A DNA stretch of 35,468 nt from an uncultured Pelagibacteraceae bacterium. GTDB lineage: Bacteria; Pseudomonadota; Alphaproteobacteria; Pelagibacterales; Pelagibacteraceae. The first letter of the stretch is position 1. Each line of letters opens with the position of its first letter. Shown piece by piece: positions 9,398 through 17,108 of the stretch. Made by a program: the position numbers and the translations under genes. The stretch spans positions 1-35,468 of the forward strand of contig CACDOF010000008.1 of the NCBI GenBank assembly GCA_902554315.1, written 5' to 3'. The notes under the pieces were generated by a model. That model searched no databases. It saw only the letters and a list, made by a program, of their open reading frames with translations, and was not told where the DNA came from.

Positions 9398-9961
9398 ATG
9401 AAAATAATATTGATAGATAACTATGATAGTTTTACTTTTAATTTGTATCATTATTTATCAAATTTTTCAGATGTTGACGTTGTTCGTAATGATAAAATTA
9501 AATCTGTAGATATAATTAAAAAAAAATATAAAAAAATTGTTATTTCGCCTGGTCCAGGCAATCCTGATCAAGCGGGTAATTGCCTAAATATTGTAAAAAA
9601 ACTTTATAAAAAAATCCCAATTCTTGGTGTTTGTTTAGGTCACCAAATTATTGGTCAAGTTTTTGGATCTAAAATAGTACAAGCAAAAAAATTAGTGCAC
9701 GGAAAAACAAGTAAAATATTTTCTGACAATAAAGGTATTCTAAAAAATTTACCAAAGGTTTTTGAAGCAACTAGGTATCATAGTTTGATTATAAATAAAA
9801 AAACGTTATCTAGAGATCTTAAAATTACCGCAGAAACTAAGGATGGAATTATAATGGCTATTCAACATAAAATATACAAAGTTCATGGAGTGCAATTTCA
9901 TCCTGAAAGTATTAAAACAAAATATGGTTTGAAAATATTAAAAAATTTTGTGATGGAATAA
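9398..9961 (+). CDS. trpG: Anthranilate synthase component II (glutamine amidotransferase)
   Basis: Hydrolyses glutamine to feed ammonia to TrpE. It is a stand-alone class I amidotransferase of 187 residues, starting MKIILIDNYDSFTFNL, the family hallmark. The oxyanion loop is SPGPGNPDQAG at 50-60, the nucleophile C79 lies in GVCLGHQ, and the H168/E170 pair in QFHPES. It could also serve p-aminobenzoate synthesis in an organism with a small genome, as seen in some bacteria; that is inference. Stop and trpD start overlap as TAATG. Confidence 0.97.
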   Translation: MKIILIDNYDSFTFNLYHYLSNFSDVDVVRNDKIKSVDIIKKKYKKIVISPGPGNPDQAGNCLNIVKKLYKKIPILGVCLGHQIIGQVFGSKIVQAKKLVHGKTSKIFSDNKGILKNLPKVFEATRYHSLIINKKTLSRDLKITAETKDGIIMAIQHKIYKVHGVQFHPESIKTKYGLKILKNFVME

Positions 9962-10953
9962 TGGAAAATTTCCTAGAAAAGTTAAGAAATAAAAAAAATT
10001 TAAATTTTAATGAAACAAAAGATGCTTTTGAAATTTTGATGAGTGGAAATGCTTCTGATCAAGAAATTTTTGATTTTTTAACTCTATTATCATCTAAAGG
10101 TGAAGTTTCAGATGAAATAGCTGGAGGAGTTCATGTCTTAAGAAACAAATCTAAGAGAGTTAATGTTGAAAATTGTGTTGATACATGTGGCACTGGTGGA
10201 GATGGGATGAATACGTTAAATATATCTACAGCTGCAGCTATTTTATTATCAAGTATGGGTGTAAAAGTTGCAAAACACGGAAATAAAGCTGTTTCTTCTA
10301 AATGCGGATCTGGAGATGTTTTGGAAGAATTAAATATTAAAATAAATTTAGAACCTAAAGATATAGAGGACCAAATTAATAGATATAATTTTGGTTTTAT
10401 GTTTGCACCAAATTATCATATGGCAATGAAATATGTTGGTCCAACTAGAAAAAAAATAGGAAAAAGAACTATATTTAATATGATTGGACCTTTAAGTAGT
10501 CCAGCTCTTGTCAATAGACAAGTTGTTGGAGTTTTTGACAAAAAACTTCTCAAGGTTTTTGCAAATGCATTAAAAAACTTAAATATAAAATTTGCATGGA
10601 TAGTTAATAGTGAAGATGGATTAGATGAAATTTCTCCTTACAGTAAAACTAATATTGTTCAGTTAAAAGATAATGAGATATCAGAATTTGTAATAGATCC
10701 AAATAAAATAAATGTAAATGCAGAAAAGTTTGAAAATTTAGTTGGAAATGATGCAAAGTTTAATGCCAGTAAAATTATTGAAATTTTTAAAGGTAAGGAT
10801 AACGATTTTTCAAAAGCAGTATCTTTAAATGCGGCTGCTGGATTAATTGTTATAGAAAAATTTTCAGATTTTAAAGAATCTTATGACAACGTAAGAAAAT
10901 TTATTCTGTCTGGAAAAGCTTATGAACATTTAAAGTTACTAACAAATGTCTAA
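9961..10953 (+). CDS. trpD: Anthranilate phosphoribosyltransferase
   Basis: Transfers phosphoribosyl from PRPP to anthranilate. The length of 330 residues is normal. The phosphoribosyl-binding loop DTCGTGGDG spans residues 74-82, followed by the conserved segment KHGNKAVSSKCGSGDVLEEL and by FMFAPNYHMAMKYVGPTRK with the anthranilate-binding arginine region. Start and stop overlap its neighbours (one base with trpG, eight bases with trpC), so the trp block should be translated as a coupled set. Confidence 0.98.
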   Translation: MENFLEKLRNKKNLNFNETKDAFEILMSGNASDQEIFDFLTLLSSKGEVSDEIAGGVHVLRNKSKRVNVENCVDTCGTGGDGMNTLNISTAAAILLSSMGVKVAKHGNKAVSSKCGSGDVLEELNIKINLEPKDIEDQINRYNFGFMFAPNYHMAMKYVGPTRKKIGKRTIFNMIGPLSSPALVNRQVVGVFDKKLLKVFANALKNLNIKFAWIVNSEDGLDEISPYSKTNIVQLKDNEISEFVIDPNKINVNAEKFENLVGNDAKFNASKIIEIFKGKDNDFSKAVSLNAAAGLIVIEKFSDFKESYDNVRKFILSGKAYEHLKLLTNV

Positions 10954-11737
10954 CAATATTCTTAAAAAAATAATAGATAATAAAATTTTGAAAATTGATA
11001 AACTTAAAAAAGATGTTAGCATAGAATCTATTGAAAAAAAAATTAGTTTAAATAATAGTTTTATAAATTTTAAAGAAAAAATAATTAATAATTATAATAA
11101 AAATAAATTATCTGTAATCGCTGAAATTAAAAAAGCCAGTCCTTCTGCAGGTGTAATTATAAAAGAATATGACCCTGTAAGAATTGCTAATATATATGAT
11201 TCAAATAAAGCAACTTGCTTATCTGTATTAACTGAAGAAGATTTTTTTTTAGGTAAACTGATACATATTAGTGAAATTAAAGAAAAAGTTAAATTACCCA
11301 TTTTGTGTAAAGATTTTTTTGTTGATAAATTCCAAGTTCATCTTGCAAAAAGTTATGGTGCTGATGCAATTTTAATAATACTTGCTGGTATTTCAGAAGA
11401 TTTAGCTGATGAACTCTATAATGAAGCTTTAAAATTAAATATGTCAGTAATTGTTGAAGTTCATACCGTTGATGAGGCAAAAATATCCTTAAAATACACT
11501 GAGGCATTAATAGGAATTAATAATAGAGATTTGAAAACACTTAAAACAGATATAAATACAACTTATGATATTCATAATATTTTATCAAATCACAAGTCTC
11601 CCCTAATTTCTGAAAGTGGAATTAAAAACAAAGATGATATTTTAGAAATAAAAAATAGGACTAGTATAAGAACATTTTTAATAGGTGAATCAATTTTAAA
11701 AAACTTAGAAAAAAATAATATTTTCTCTATTTTATAG
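10946..11737 (+). CDS. trpC: Indole-3-glycerol phosphate synthase
   Basis: Closes the indole ring from CdRP, the fourth tryptophan step. The 263-residue single-function barrel shows VIAEIKKASPSAG (E60, K62 and the SPS loop), LCKDFFVD with the catalytic lysine, IVEVHTVDEA, IGINNRDLKTL and SESGI. There is no fused TrpF domain. trpF, trpB and trpA are not in this window, which is normal for alphaproteobacteria where they form a second cluster. An 88-base gap with the lexA operator follows. I see no convincing terminator hairpin after the stop. Confidence 0.98.
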   Translation: MSNNILKKIIDNKILKIDKLKKDVSIESIEKKISLNNSFINFKEKIINNYNKNKLSVIAEIKKASPSAGVIIKEYDPVRIANIYDSNKATCLSVLTEEDFFLGKLIHISEIKEKVKLPILCKDFFVDKFQVHLAKSYGADAILIILAGISEDLADELYNEALKLNMSVIVEVHTVDEAKISLKYTEALIGINNRDLKTLKTDINTTYDIHNILSNHKSPLISESGIKNKDDILEIKNRTSIRTFLIGESILKNLEKNNIFSIL

Positions 11738-11787
11738 TCTAAAAAACATCATATTTACTAGTTTTTTTTACTGTTGTTAAATTTGAA

Positions 11788-11824
11788 GAACTTTTGTAGA
11801 ACAGAATCTGTACGATATTTGTTC
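11788..11824 (+). promoter_or_regulatory. LexA operator array: four half-sites spaced exactly 11 bases
   Basis: Half-sites begin at 11788 (GAAC), 11799 (GAAC), 11810 (GTAC) and 11821 (GTTC), each separated by seven bases. The first pair is a perfect alphaproteobacterial SOS box on the minus strand (GTTC-N7-GTTC); the last pair is GTAC-N7-GTTC on the plus strand with one mismatch; the central pair GAACAGAATCTGTAC is a near palindrome. The array ends one base before the lexA ATG at 11826, so bound LexA would cover the lexA promoter or initiation region. Known: LexA in this class binds direct repeats GTTC-N7-GTTC and represses itself. Inferred: autoregulation here with cooperative or alternative dimer placements. 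Confidence 0.85.
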
Positions 11825-11825
11825 T

Positions 11826-12506
11826 ATGTTAACAAAAAAACAAAAAAACTTGCTTTTATTTATCAACAAGAAGTTGAGATCTTCTGGTGTTTCGCCATCT
11901 TATGAAGAAATGAAGAATTCTCTTAATCTTAAATCCAAATCAGGAATTCATAGATTAATAAGCGCTTTGGAGGAAAGAGGTTTTATAAAAAGACTTGCAC
12001 ACAAAGCTAGAGCTTTAGAAGTAATAAAACTACCCGAAACTGCTTCAGCAAATGATATTTATAATAGTTTTTCTCCTAGTGTAATAAAAGGTGGTTTAGA
12101 TGAAACAAATCAAAATGAAAATCATAGTCCTGAAATACCTGTTTTAGGAAATATTGCTGCTGGAACACCTATTGAGGCTATTCAAAATGAAGTTAGCAGA
12201 ATACCTCTACCTAATAACATTGAGAAAAATGGAGAATTTTTTGGCTTGAAAGTTAAAGGAGACTCTATGATTGAAGCTGGTATTAATGATGGAGATACTG
12301 TTATTGTTAAAAAAACTGAAATAGCAGATAATGGAAAAATTGTGGTTGCATTAATTGACGATAGTGAAGCAATGCTAAAAAGAATCAGAATAAAAGGTAA
12401 AACTATCGCTTTAGAAAGTGCAAACAGAAATTATGAAACCAAAATATTTGGTCCTGATAGAGTGAAAGTTCAAGGAATTCTAGTATCTTTATATAGAAAC
12501 TTTTAA
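11826..12506 (+). CDS. lexA: SOS response repressor LexA
   Basis: Represses DNA-damage genes and is inactivated by RecA-stimulated self-cleavage. At 226 residues it has an N-terminal winged helix-turn-helix ([17 protein letters not shown], then [20 protein letters not shown]), a linker, and an S24-type protease domain. The cleavage site is A112-G113 in GNIAAGTP, the nucleophile is S147 in KGDSMIEAG, and the general base is K185 in EAMLKRI. It is slightly longer than E. coli LexA because of the linker, as usual in alphaproteobacteria. An operator array lies directly against the start codon. gltX follows 22 bases later and probably shares the transcript. Confidence 0.98.
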   Translation: MLTKKQKNLLLFINKKLRSSGVSPSYEEMKNSLNLKSKSGIHRLISALEERGFIKRLAHKARALEVIKLPETASANDIYNSFSPSVIKGGLDETNQNENHSPEIPVLGNIAAGTPIEAIQNEVSRIPLPNNIEKNGEFFGLKVKGDSMIEAGINDGDTVIVKKTEIADNGKIVVALIDDSEAMLKRIRIKGKTIALESANRNYETKIFGPDRVKVQGILVSLYRNF

Positions 12507-12528
12507 AAAAATAGTCTAAATATTTTAG

Positions 12529-13920
12529 ATGTCTAAAGTAGCAACAAGATTTGCTCCCTCACCCACTGGTCCATTACACATAGGTGGTGTAAGAACAGCT
12601 TTATTTAATTGGTTATATACAAAAAATAATGGTGGAAAGTTTTTTTTAAGAATTGAAGACACAGACAAAGAAAGATCCAAAGAAGAATTCAAAAAACAAA
12701 TAATTAAATCACTAAAATGGATTGGAATAGAGCATGATGGTGATGAGTATATACAGTCAAAAAAAATTCAAGATCACGTAAATATAGTTAATGAATTATT
12801 AAAAAAAGGCAAAGCTTACAAATGTTTCTGTACTACTGAAGAAATAGAGGAGCAAAAAAAAAGAGCTAAACAAAAAAAAGTTCCCTATATTTATAATAGA
12901 AAATGGAGAGAAAAAAATGATACAGATGCTCCAAAAAATATTAAACCTGTAATTAGATTTAAAAGTAAAATCGATGGAACTTCAAAATTAAATGATCTAG
13001 TTCAAGGAAAGATTGAAATAGATAATAATACAATTGAAGATTTCATTATTTTAAGAAAAGATGGAACTCCAACTTATAATTTATCGGCATCTGTTGATGA
13101 CTATAAAATGAAAATGACACATATTATAAGAGGCGATGATCACAAAATAAATACTTTTAAGCAAATACAAATTTATGAAGCTATGGACTGGAACATACCG
13201 TTATTTGCACATATTCCTTTAATACATACCTCAGAAGGTAAAAAATTATCTAAAAGAGACAATTCTTCTACCTTAGAAGATTATTCAAAAATTGGAATAA
13301 TGCCTGAAGCCCTAAGAAATTATCTCTTAAGGCTTGGTTGGTCATATAAAGATAAAGAAATTTTTAATTTGGAAGAAAGTATTAAATTTTTTAATCTTGA
13401 GGGTATAGGTAAATCACCATCTAAATTAGATGTAAGTAGAATAATGTCTATGAATGAACATTATATAAAAAATATTAATGAAAGCAATTTATATGATCAT
13501 TTAAAAATATATTGCAATGAATATAAAGAACCAATTGATATTACAAAAGAGGAAAAAATTAAAGCCTCTTTAACATTTTTAAAAAATAAAGCTAAAACAC
13601 TTGAGGATATTTATAATAATTCAAAATTTATTTTACTAGATAATGTTATAATAAATAAAGAAGACAAAGTTTTAGTTGATGAAAAATCAATTAATATAAT
13701 CAAAAGTTTCTTAGAAAAAATTGAAAAAATAGAAATATTTAAAAAAGAAACGTTAGAAATAATAGTAAATGATTTAATTAAAGAAAATAGTATAAACTTT
13801 AAAAGTGTAGGACAGCCTTTGAGAATATGTTTAACAGGATCTAAGTTTGGTCCAGGTATATACGAAATATTAATAGCTCTTGGCAAAAATGAAGTGAAAA
13901 AAAGATTAAGTCAAATATGA
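12529..13920 (+). CDS. gltX: Glutamyl-tRNA synthetase
   Basis: Charges tRNA-Glu (and in non-discriminating forms tRNA-Gln). The 463 residues form a class I synthetase with the HIGH-type motif FAPSPTGPLHIGG (H17) and the KMSKS-type loop KKLSKRD at 238-244. RFKSKIDG and HIIRGDDH belong to the catalytic domain, and the C-terminal half is the helical anticodon-binding domain. Alphaproteobacteria often carry two gltX genes; specificity cannot be decided from this copy. It lies 22 bases after lexA, so SOS regulation of the transcript could reach it. Its last 15 bases overlap the end of the opposing lpxB. Confidence 0.98.
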   Translation: MSKVATRFAPSPTGPLHIGGVRTALFNWLYTKNNGGKFFLRIEDTDKERSKEEFKKQIIKSLKWIGIEHDGDEYIQSKKIQDHVNIVNELLKKGKAYKCFCTTEEIEEQKKRAKQKKVPYIYNRKWREKNDTDAPKNIKPVIRFKSKIDGTSKLNDLVQGKIEIDNNTIEDFIILRKDGTPTYNLSASVDDYKMKMTHIIRGDDHKINTFKQIQIYEAMDWNIPLFAHIPLIHTSEGKKLSKRDNSSTLEDYSKIGIMPEALRNYLLRLGWSYKDKEIFNLEESIKFFNLEGIGKSPSKLDVSRIMSMNEHYIKNINESNLYDHLKIYCNEYKEPIDITKEEKIKASLTFLKNKAKTLEDIYNNSKFILLDNVIINKEDKVLVDEKSINIIKSFLEKIEKIEIFKKETLEIIVNDLIKENSINFKSVGQPLRICLTGSKFGPGIYEILIALGKNEVKKRLSQI

Positions 13921-15036
13921 TAATAAAACTTTTGATGCTTCAATACTTGATGAAGTTTTTGAAGTTAAATCATTTATAGTTTTATTAACTTGTGCTAATT
14001 GATTATCAATCAAATCTGGTTTTTTTAAAAAATAATAAACAGTTTTAAAAATTTCATTCGCATTACAATCTCTTTGAATTAACTCAGGTAATATTTCTTT
14101 ATCATTTATGATATTTATCATGTTTGCAAATCTAATTTTTAAAAATATTCTTGCTATTAGAAAATTTAAAAAATTCATTTTATAAATTATTATTGAAGGT
14201 ATTCCTTCTTTGCATACTTCTAATGAAACAGTACCAGATTTAACAACAGCAAAAATAGATTTTTTAATTACTGCAGATTTAATTTTATCATCAGAAATTA
14301 CCTGAGCATTATTTATATTTTGATTTTTTAAAAGATTATTTAGATAATCTTTAAATCTATCTGTAGAATGAAAAACATAATTAAAACTATTATTTTTGCT
14401 GTTCATTTTTTTTATAAAATCAAAAAGTATTGGCGCGTGCAATTTTATTTCTGATCGTCTACTACCAGGAAAAACAGAAATAACTTTTTTTTCACTAAAC
14501 AATTGATTAATTTCGACTTTTTCTTCAACCTTTAGATCTAAAAGAGGATGACCTACAAAAGAATTTTTTAAATTTTCTTTATCAAAATATTTTTTTTCAA
14601 AATTAAATAATAAAAGAATGTGATCCAAAAAATTTTTCATTTTTTTTACTCTTCCTGGTCTCCATGCCCAAACTTTAGGAGCAATAAAGTGGATGGTTTT
14701 AATATTTGGATTTTTTTTTTTAATTATCTTTGACACTCTTAAGGTGAAATCAGGACTATCAACACTAAATAAAATATCAGGTTTAAAATCTATTATTTTA
14801 CTCACAGTTTCATTAATTTTTCTTTTAATTTTGAATAAATTAAAAATAATATCTGTAAAAGCTAAATAAGTAATTTCACTTTGATCAAATATTGATTTAA
14901 CACCAATAGAATTTAAATGTTTGCCACCTACAGATAAATATTCAATATCAGATCTTTTATTTTTAATATTTTTTATAACTTCTGATGCTAATCTATCGCC
15001 AGATGGCTCTCCCGTAATAACAAATATTTTTTTCAT
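13906..15036 (-). CDS. lpxB: Lipid-A-disaccharide synthase
   Basis: Joins UDP-2,3-diacylglucosamine and lipid X to make the lipid A disaccharide at the inner face of the membrane. The 376-residue GT19 family protein starts KKIFVITGEPSGDRLASEV (the TGEPSGD signature) and contains IHFIAPKVWAWRPGRVKKM, VGHPLLD, VFPGSRRSEI and VKSGTVSLEV, all diagnostic. Its start overlaps the lpxI stop by four bases (ATGA). It is the last gene of the rpsB-to-lpxB run and ends inside gltX on the other strand, with no room for a private terminator between them. Confidence 0.98.
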   Translation of the reverse strand: MKKIFVITGEPSGDRLASEVIKNIKNKRSDIEYLSVGGKHLNSIGVKSIFDQSEITYLAFTDIIFNLFKIKRKINETVSKIIDFKPDILFSVDSPDFTLRVSKIIKKKNPNIKTIHFIAPKVWAWRPGRVKKMKNFLDHILLLFNFEKKYFDKENLKNSFVGHPLLDLKVEEKVEINQLFSEKKVISVFPGSRRSEIKLHAPILFDFIKKMNSKNNSFNYVFHSTDRFKDYLNNLLKNQNINNAQVISDDKIKSAVIKKSIFAVVKSGTVSLEVCKEGIPSIIIYKMNFLNFLIARIFLKIRFANMINIINDKEILPELIQRDCNANEIFKTVYYFLKKPDLIDNQLAQVNKTINDLTSKTSSSIEASKVLLSYLT

Positions 15037-15824
15037 ACCGCAACAACAAATATTTTATTATTATTAGCAAATTTAATTGATTTATTTCTATTTAAAAATA
15101 CATTTTGATTTGCTTTAATGGCTATTCCATTTATTCCAGCTTTTTTACAATCTTTTAATGTATCAATACCAATAGTAGGTAGATCAGCACGTAAATCTTG
15201 TTTGGATTTTGGTATTTTAATTAAAATGGCATTTTTTACTTTTCTTTTTTTAATTGATTTTAACATTTGCTTAGTTCCACTTCTTTTTTCTAATGAAATA
15301 ATCTTATTATTATCTATAACTAAAGCTTGAGTATGATTATAAGAATTAACTTTCTTTAAATATTTAATTCCGTTTTTGATATTATTCATATCTGATTTTG
15401 ATGGTTTAGTTTTTGTATAAAAGCCTTTTTTTAATGTAAGTTCTGGATTAAATTTATTTAACTTAATTACTGAAATTTTATTTTCAGATAATATTTTAAT
15501 CAATTCTTTAAGTATGGCTGCATCACCTAATTTTGAAGCTTTTATTATTCTAGGTAAATAATAAACTCCTTTAAAGTCTAATTTTAATTTGGAAATAGTT
15601 GGTTTAACTATATTTCCTGCAAATAAAACTTTTTTACATTTTTTTGATTTTATTAATTCTAAAATTTTACCGAATTTACCAATATTTATAAAAAAACTAT
15701 TTTTATCTCTTTTAAATCTATTATTTTTTGTTAAATCTACTACAAAGTATTTAATATTCTTGTTTTTTAGTTTGTATAAAATTTCTAAAGGAAGTTGGTT
15801 TTCACCTAAAAATAATCCTATCAT
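15033..15824 (-). CDS. lpxI: UDP-2,3-diacylglucosamine pyrophosphatase LpxI (DUF1009 family)
   Basis: In organisms without LpxH, LpxI hydrolyses UDP-2,3-diacylglucosamine to lipid X. The 263 residues start MIGLFLGENQLPLEI (N-terminal domain) and contain FAGNIVKP, the SKLGDAAILKELI helix, and the C-terminal catalytic-domain segments DLRADLPTIGIDT and AGINGIAIKANQNVFLN, typical of the family. Placement between lpxA and lpxB is the classic alphaproteobacterial order. One segment usually reading like EGTDAML is here RSGTKQML; whether activity is altered cannot be told. It overlaps lpxA and lpxB by four bases each (ATGA), so all three are likely coupled. Confidence 0.93.
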   Translation of the reverse strand: MIGLFLGENQLPLEILYKLKNKNIKYFVVDLTKNNRFKRDKNSFFINIGKFGKILELIKSKKCKKVLFAGNIVKPTISKLKLDFKGVYYLPRIIKASKLGDAAILKELIKILSENKISVIKLNKFNPELTLKKGFYTKTKPSKSDMNNIKNGIKYLKKVNSYNHTQALVIDNNKIISLEKRSGTKQMLKSIKKRKVKNAILIKIPKSKQDLRADLPTIGIDTLKDCKKAGINGIAIKANQNVFLNRNKSIKFANNNKIFVVAV

Positions 15825-16606
15825 TTTAAATTTTCAGGAATTGATATTGGTCTTTTTTTATCAGAATTTATAAACTCAATTATTAATTTTACATATTTAT
15901 TGCTTGCTTGTTTTTCATCAAGATTTTCAATATTTGTTCTAAAATTTGACGATCTAAATATTATTTCATATGAACTCTGCATTATTTTTATATCTTCATT
16001 TGAAATTCCAGCCCTTCTTAAGCCAATTAAATTCAACCCATTAAGGTTATTTCTATTTCCTAAAGATAATCCAAATGGTATCACATCGCTTAATACTCCT
16101 GTCATGCCGCCAATCATTGCAAATTGACCTATTCTTGAAAATTGATGTATTGCACAACTACCACCTATAATTGCGTTATTTTGTATTAAAACATGGCCTC
16201 CAACTTGCACATTGTTTGCAAGAACTACATTGTCTTGAACATTACAATCATGTGCTACATGGCAATAGACCATAAACAAATTATTATTTCCTATTTTTGT
16301 TATAGTGCCACCTTGCAATGTTCCAGGATTTATATTCACATATTCTCTGAATTTATTATAATTTCCTATAATTAATGAATTTTCTTCACCTTTATATTTT
16401 AGATCCTGTGGTGGTGTGCCTAAAGACGAAAACGGATAAATTACGTTATTATTTCCAATAGATGTATTTCCAACAATATTTACATGAGAATGTAATTTGC
16501 AATTTGATCCGATTTTAACTTTTGGACCAATTATGCAATAAGGTCCAATTTCTACATCATTTGATATTTGTGCTTTTTTGTCAATTATTGCTGTATTATG
16601 GATCAC
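15821..16606 (-). CDS. lpxA: UDP-N-acetylglucosamine acyltransferase
   Basis: First step of lipid A synthesis: transfers a 3-hydroxyacyl chain to UDP-GlcNAc. The 261 residues form the left-handed beta helix of hexapeptide repeats (IGPYCIIGPKVKIGSN and so on), with the catalytic histidine H119 in CHVAHDCNV, then IGGMTGVLSDVIPFGLSLGN and NLIGLRRAG, as in the E. coli enzyme, and a helical C-terminus. The start is GTG at 16606 followed by ATCCATAAT; the family begins with an I-H pair shortly after the start, and no suitable upstream ATG exists. A 52-base spacer with a hairpin separates it from fabZ. Confidence 0.97.
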   Translation of the reverse strand: MIHNTAIIDKKAQISNDVEIGPYCIIGPKVKIGSNCKLHSHVNIVGNTSIGNNNVIYPFSSLGTPPQDLKYKGEENSLIIGNYNKFREYVNINPGTLQGGTITKIGNNNLFMVYCHVAHDCNVQDNVVLANNVQVGGHVLIQNNAIIGGSCAIHQFSRIGQFAMIGGMTGVLSDVIPFGLSLGNRNNLNGLNLIGLRRAGISNEDIKIMQSSYEIIFRSSNFRTNIENLDEKQASNKYVKLIIEFINSDKKRPISIPENLK

Positions 16607-16616
16607 AAATAATAAA

Positions 16617-16654
16617 TAGCAAATTTGTTAATAATTGCTTATCAACAATTGCTA
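16617..16654 (-). other. Hairpin in the fabZ-lpxA spacer
   Basis: Arms 16617-16629 and 16644-16654 are complementary: on the minus strand TAGCAATTGTT pairs with AACAA, a two-base bulge, and TTGCTA, around a 14-base loop. A T-rich stretch follows before the lpxA GTG. It could be a weak terminator or attenuator, an RNA-processing site, or chance in AT-rich DNA. It is notable because nearly all other junctions in this operon overlap or abut. Confidence 0.4.
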
Positions 16655-16658
16655 CTAT

Positions 16659-17108
16659 TTATTTCTTTCTATCTACTATTGTGGCTGCCCATTGCGCGTC
16701 AGCCATTTTTTTTTCGCCTACATAAGCTTCACCCTTATACTTCCAGACTCTGCCGTGTGATCTTACTGCTTCAATTTTTAATTCCAAGATACAATCTGGT
16801 ATTACTGGGTTTCTAAACCTAGCTTTTTCGATTGTCATCAAAAATACTAATTTATTTTCATAAGTTGACTTATCAATTCCATCAGCTGTTAACGCTGCCG
16901 CGGCTTGACCAAAAGCTTCAACTATTAAAACTCCAGGCATTACTGGTTCATTTGGAAAATGACCATTTACAAAAAAACTATCTTTTTTAACATTTACAAT
17001 AGCTGTGGCAGATTTTAATTTTTTAATATCTTTAAGTTCATCAATTAATAGCATAGGTTCTCTATGAGGTAGTAATTCTTTTATTTGTGTTTTATTAAGC
17101 TTATCCAT
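16659..17108 (-). CDS. fabZ: 3-hydroxyacyl-[acyl-carrier-protein] dehydratase
   Basis: Dehydrates 3-hydroxyacyl-ACP in fatty acid elongation; it competes with LpxA and LpxD for 3-hydroxyacyl-ACP, which explains its lasting place among lpx genes. The 149-residue hot-dog fold protein has LLPHREPMLLID near the start, catalytic H50 in GHFPNEPVMPG and E64 in LIVEAFGQAA. The start overlaps the lpxD end by 8 bases. Downstream lies the 52-base spacer before lpxA. Confidence 0.98.
   Translation of the reverse strand: MDKLNKTQIKELLPHREPMLLIDELKDIKKLKSATAIVNVKKDSFFVNGHFPNEPVMPGVLIVEAFGQAAAALTADGIDKSTYENKLVFLMTIEKARFRNPVIPDCILELKIEAVRSHGRVWKYKGEAYVGEKKMADAQWAATIVDRKK

Noticed and set aside
11738-11787. 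Intrinsic terminator after trpC
   Set aside because: There is a T-run (near 11762-11769) but no GC-containing stem before it.
11799-11813. E. coli-type LexA box (CTGT-N8-ACAG)
   Set aside because: ACAG and CTGT are present but in the reverse order and close together; the alphaproteobacterial GTTC-N7-GTTC reading explains the site fully.
16522-16816. Two plus-strand open frames over the lpxA-fabZ spacer
   Set aside because: They cross both genes on the opposite strand and show no protein-like composition or motif.
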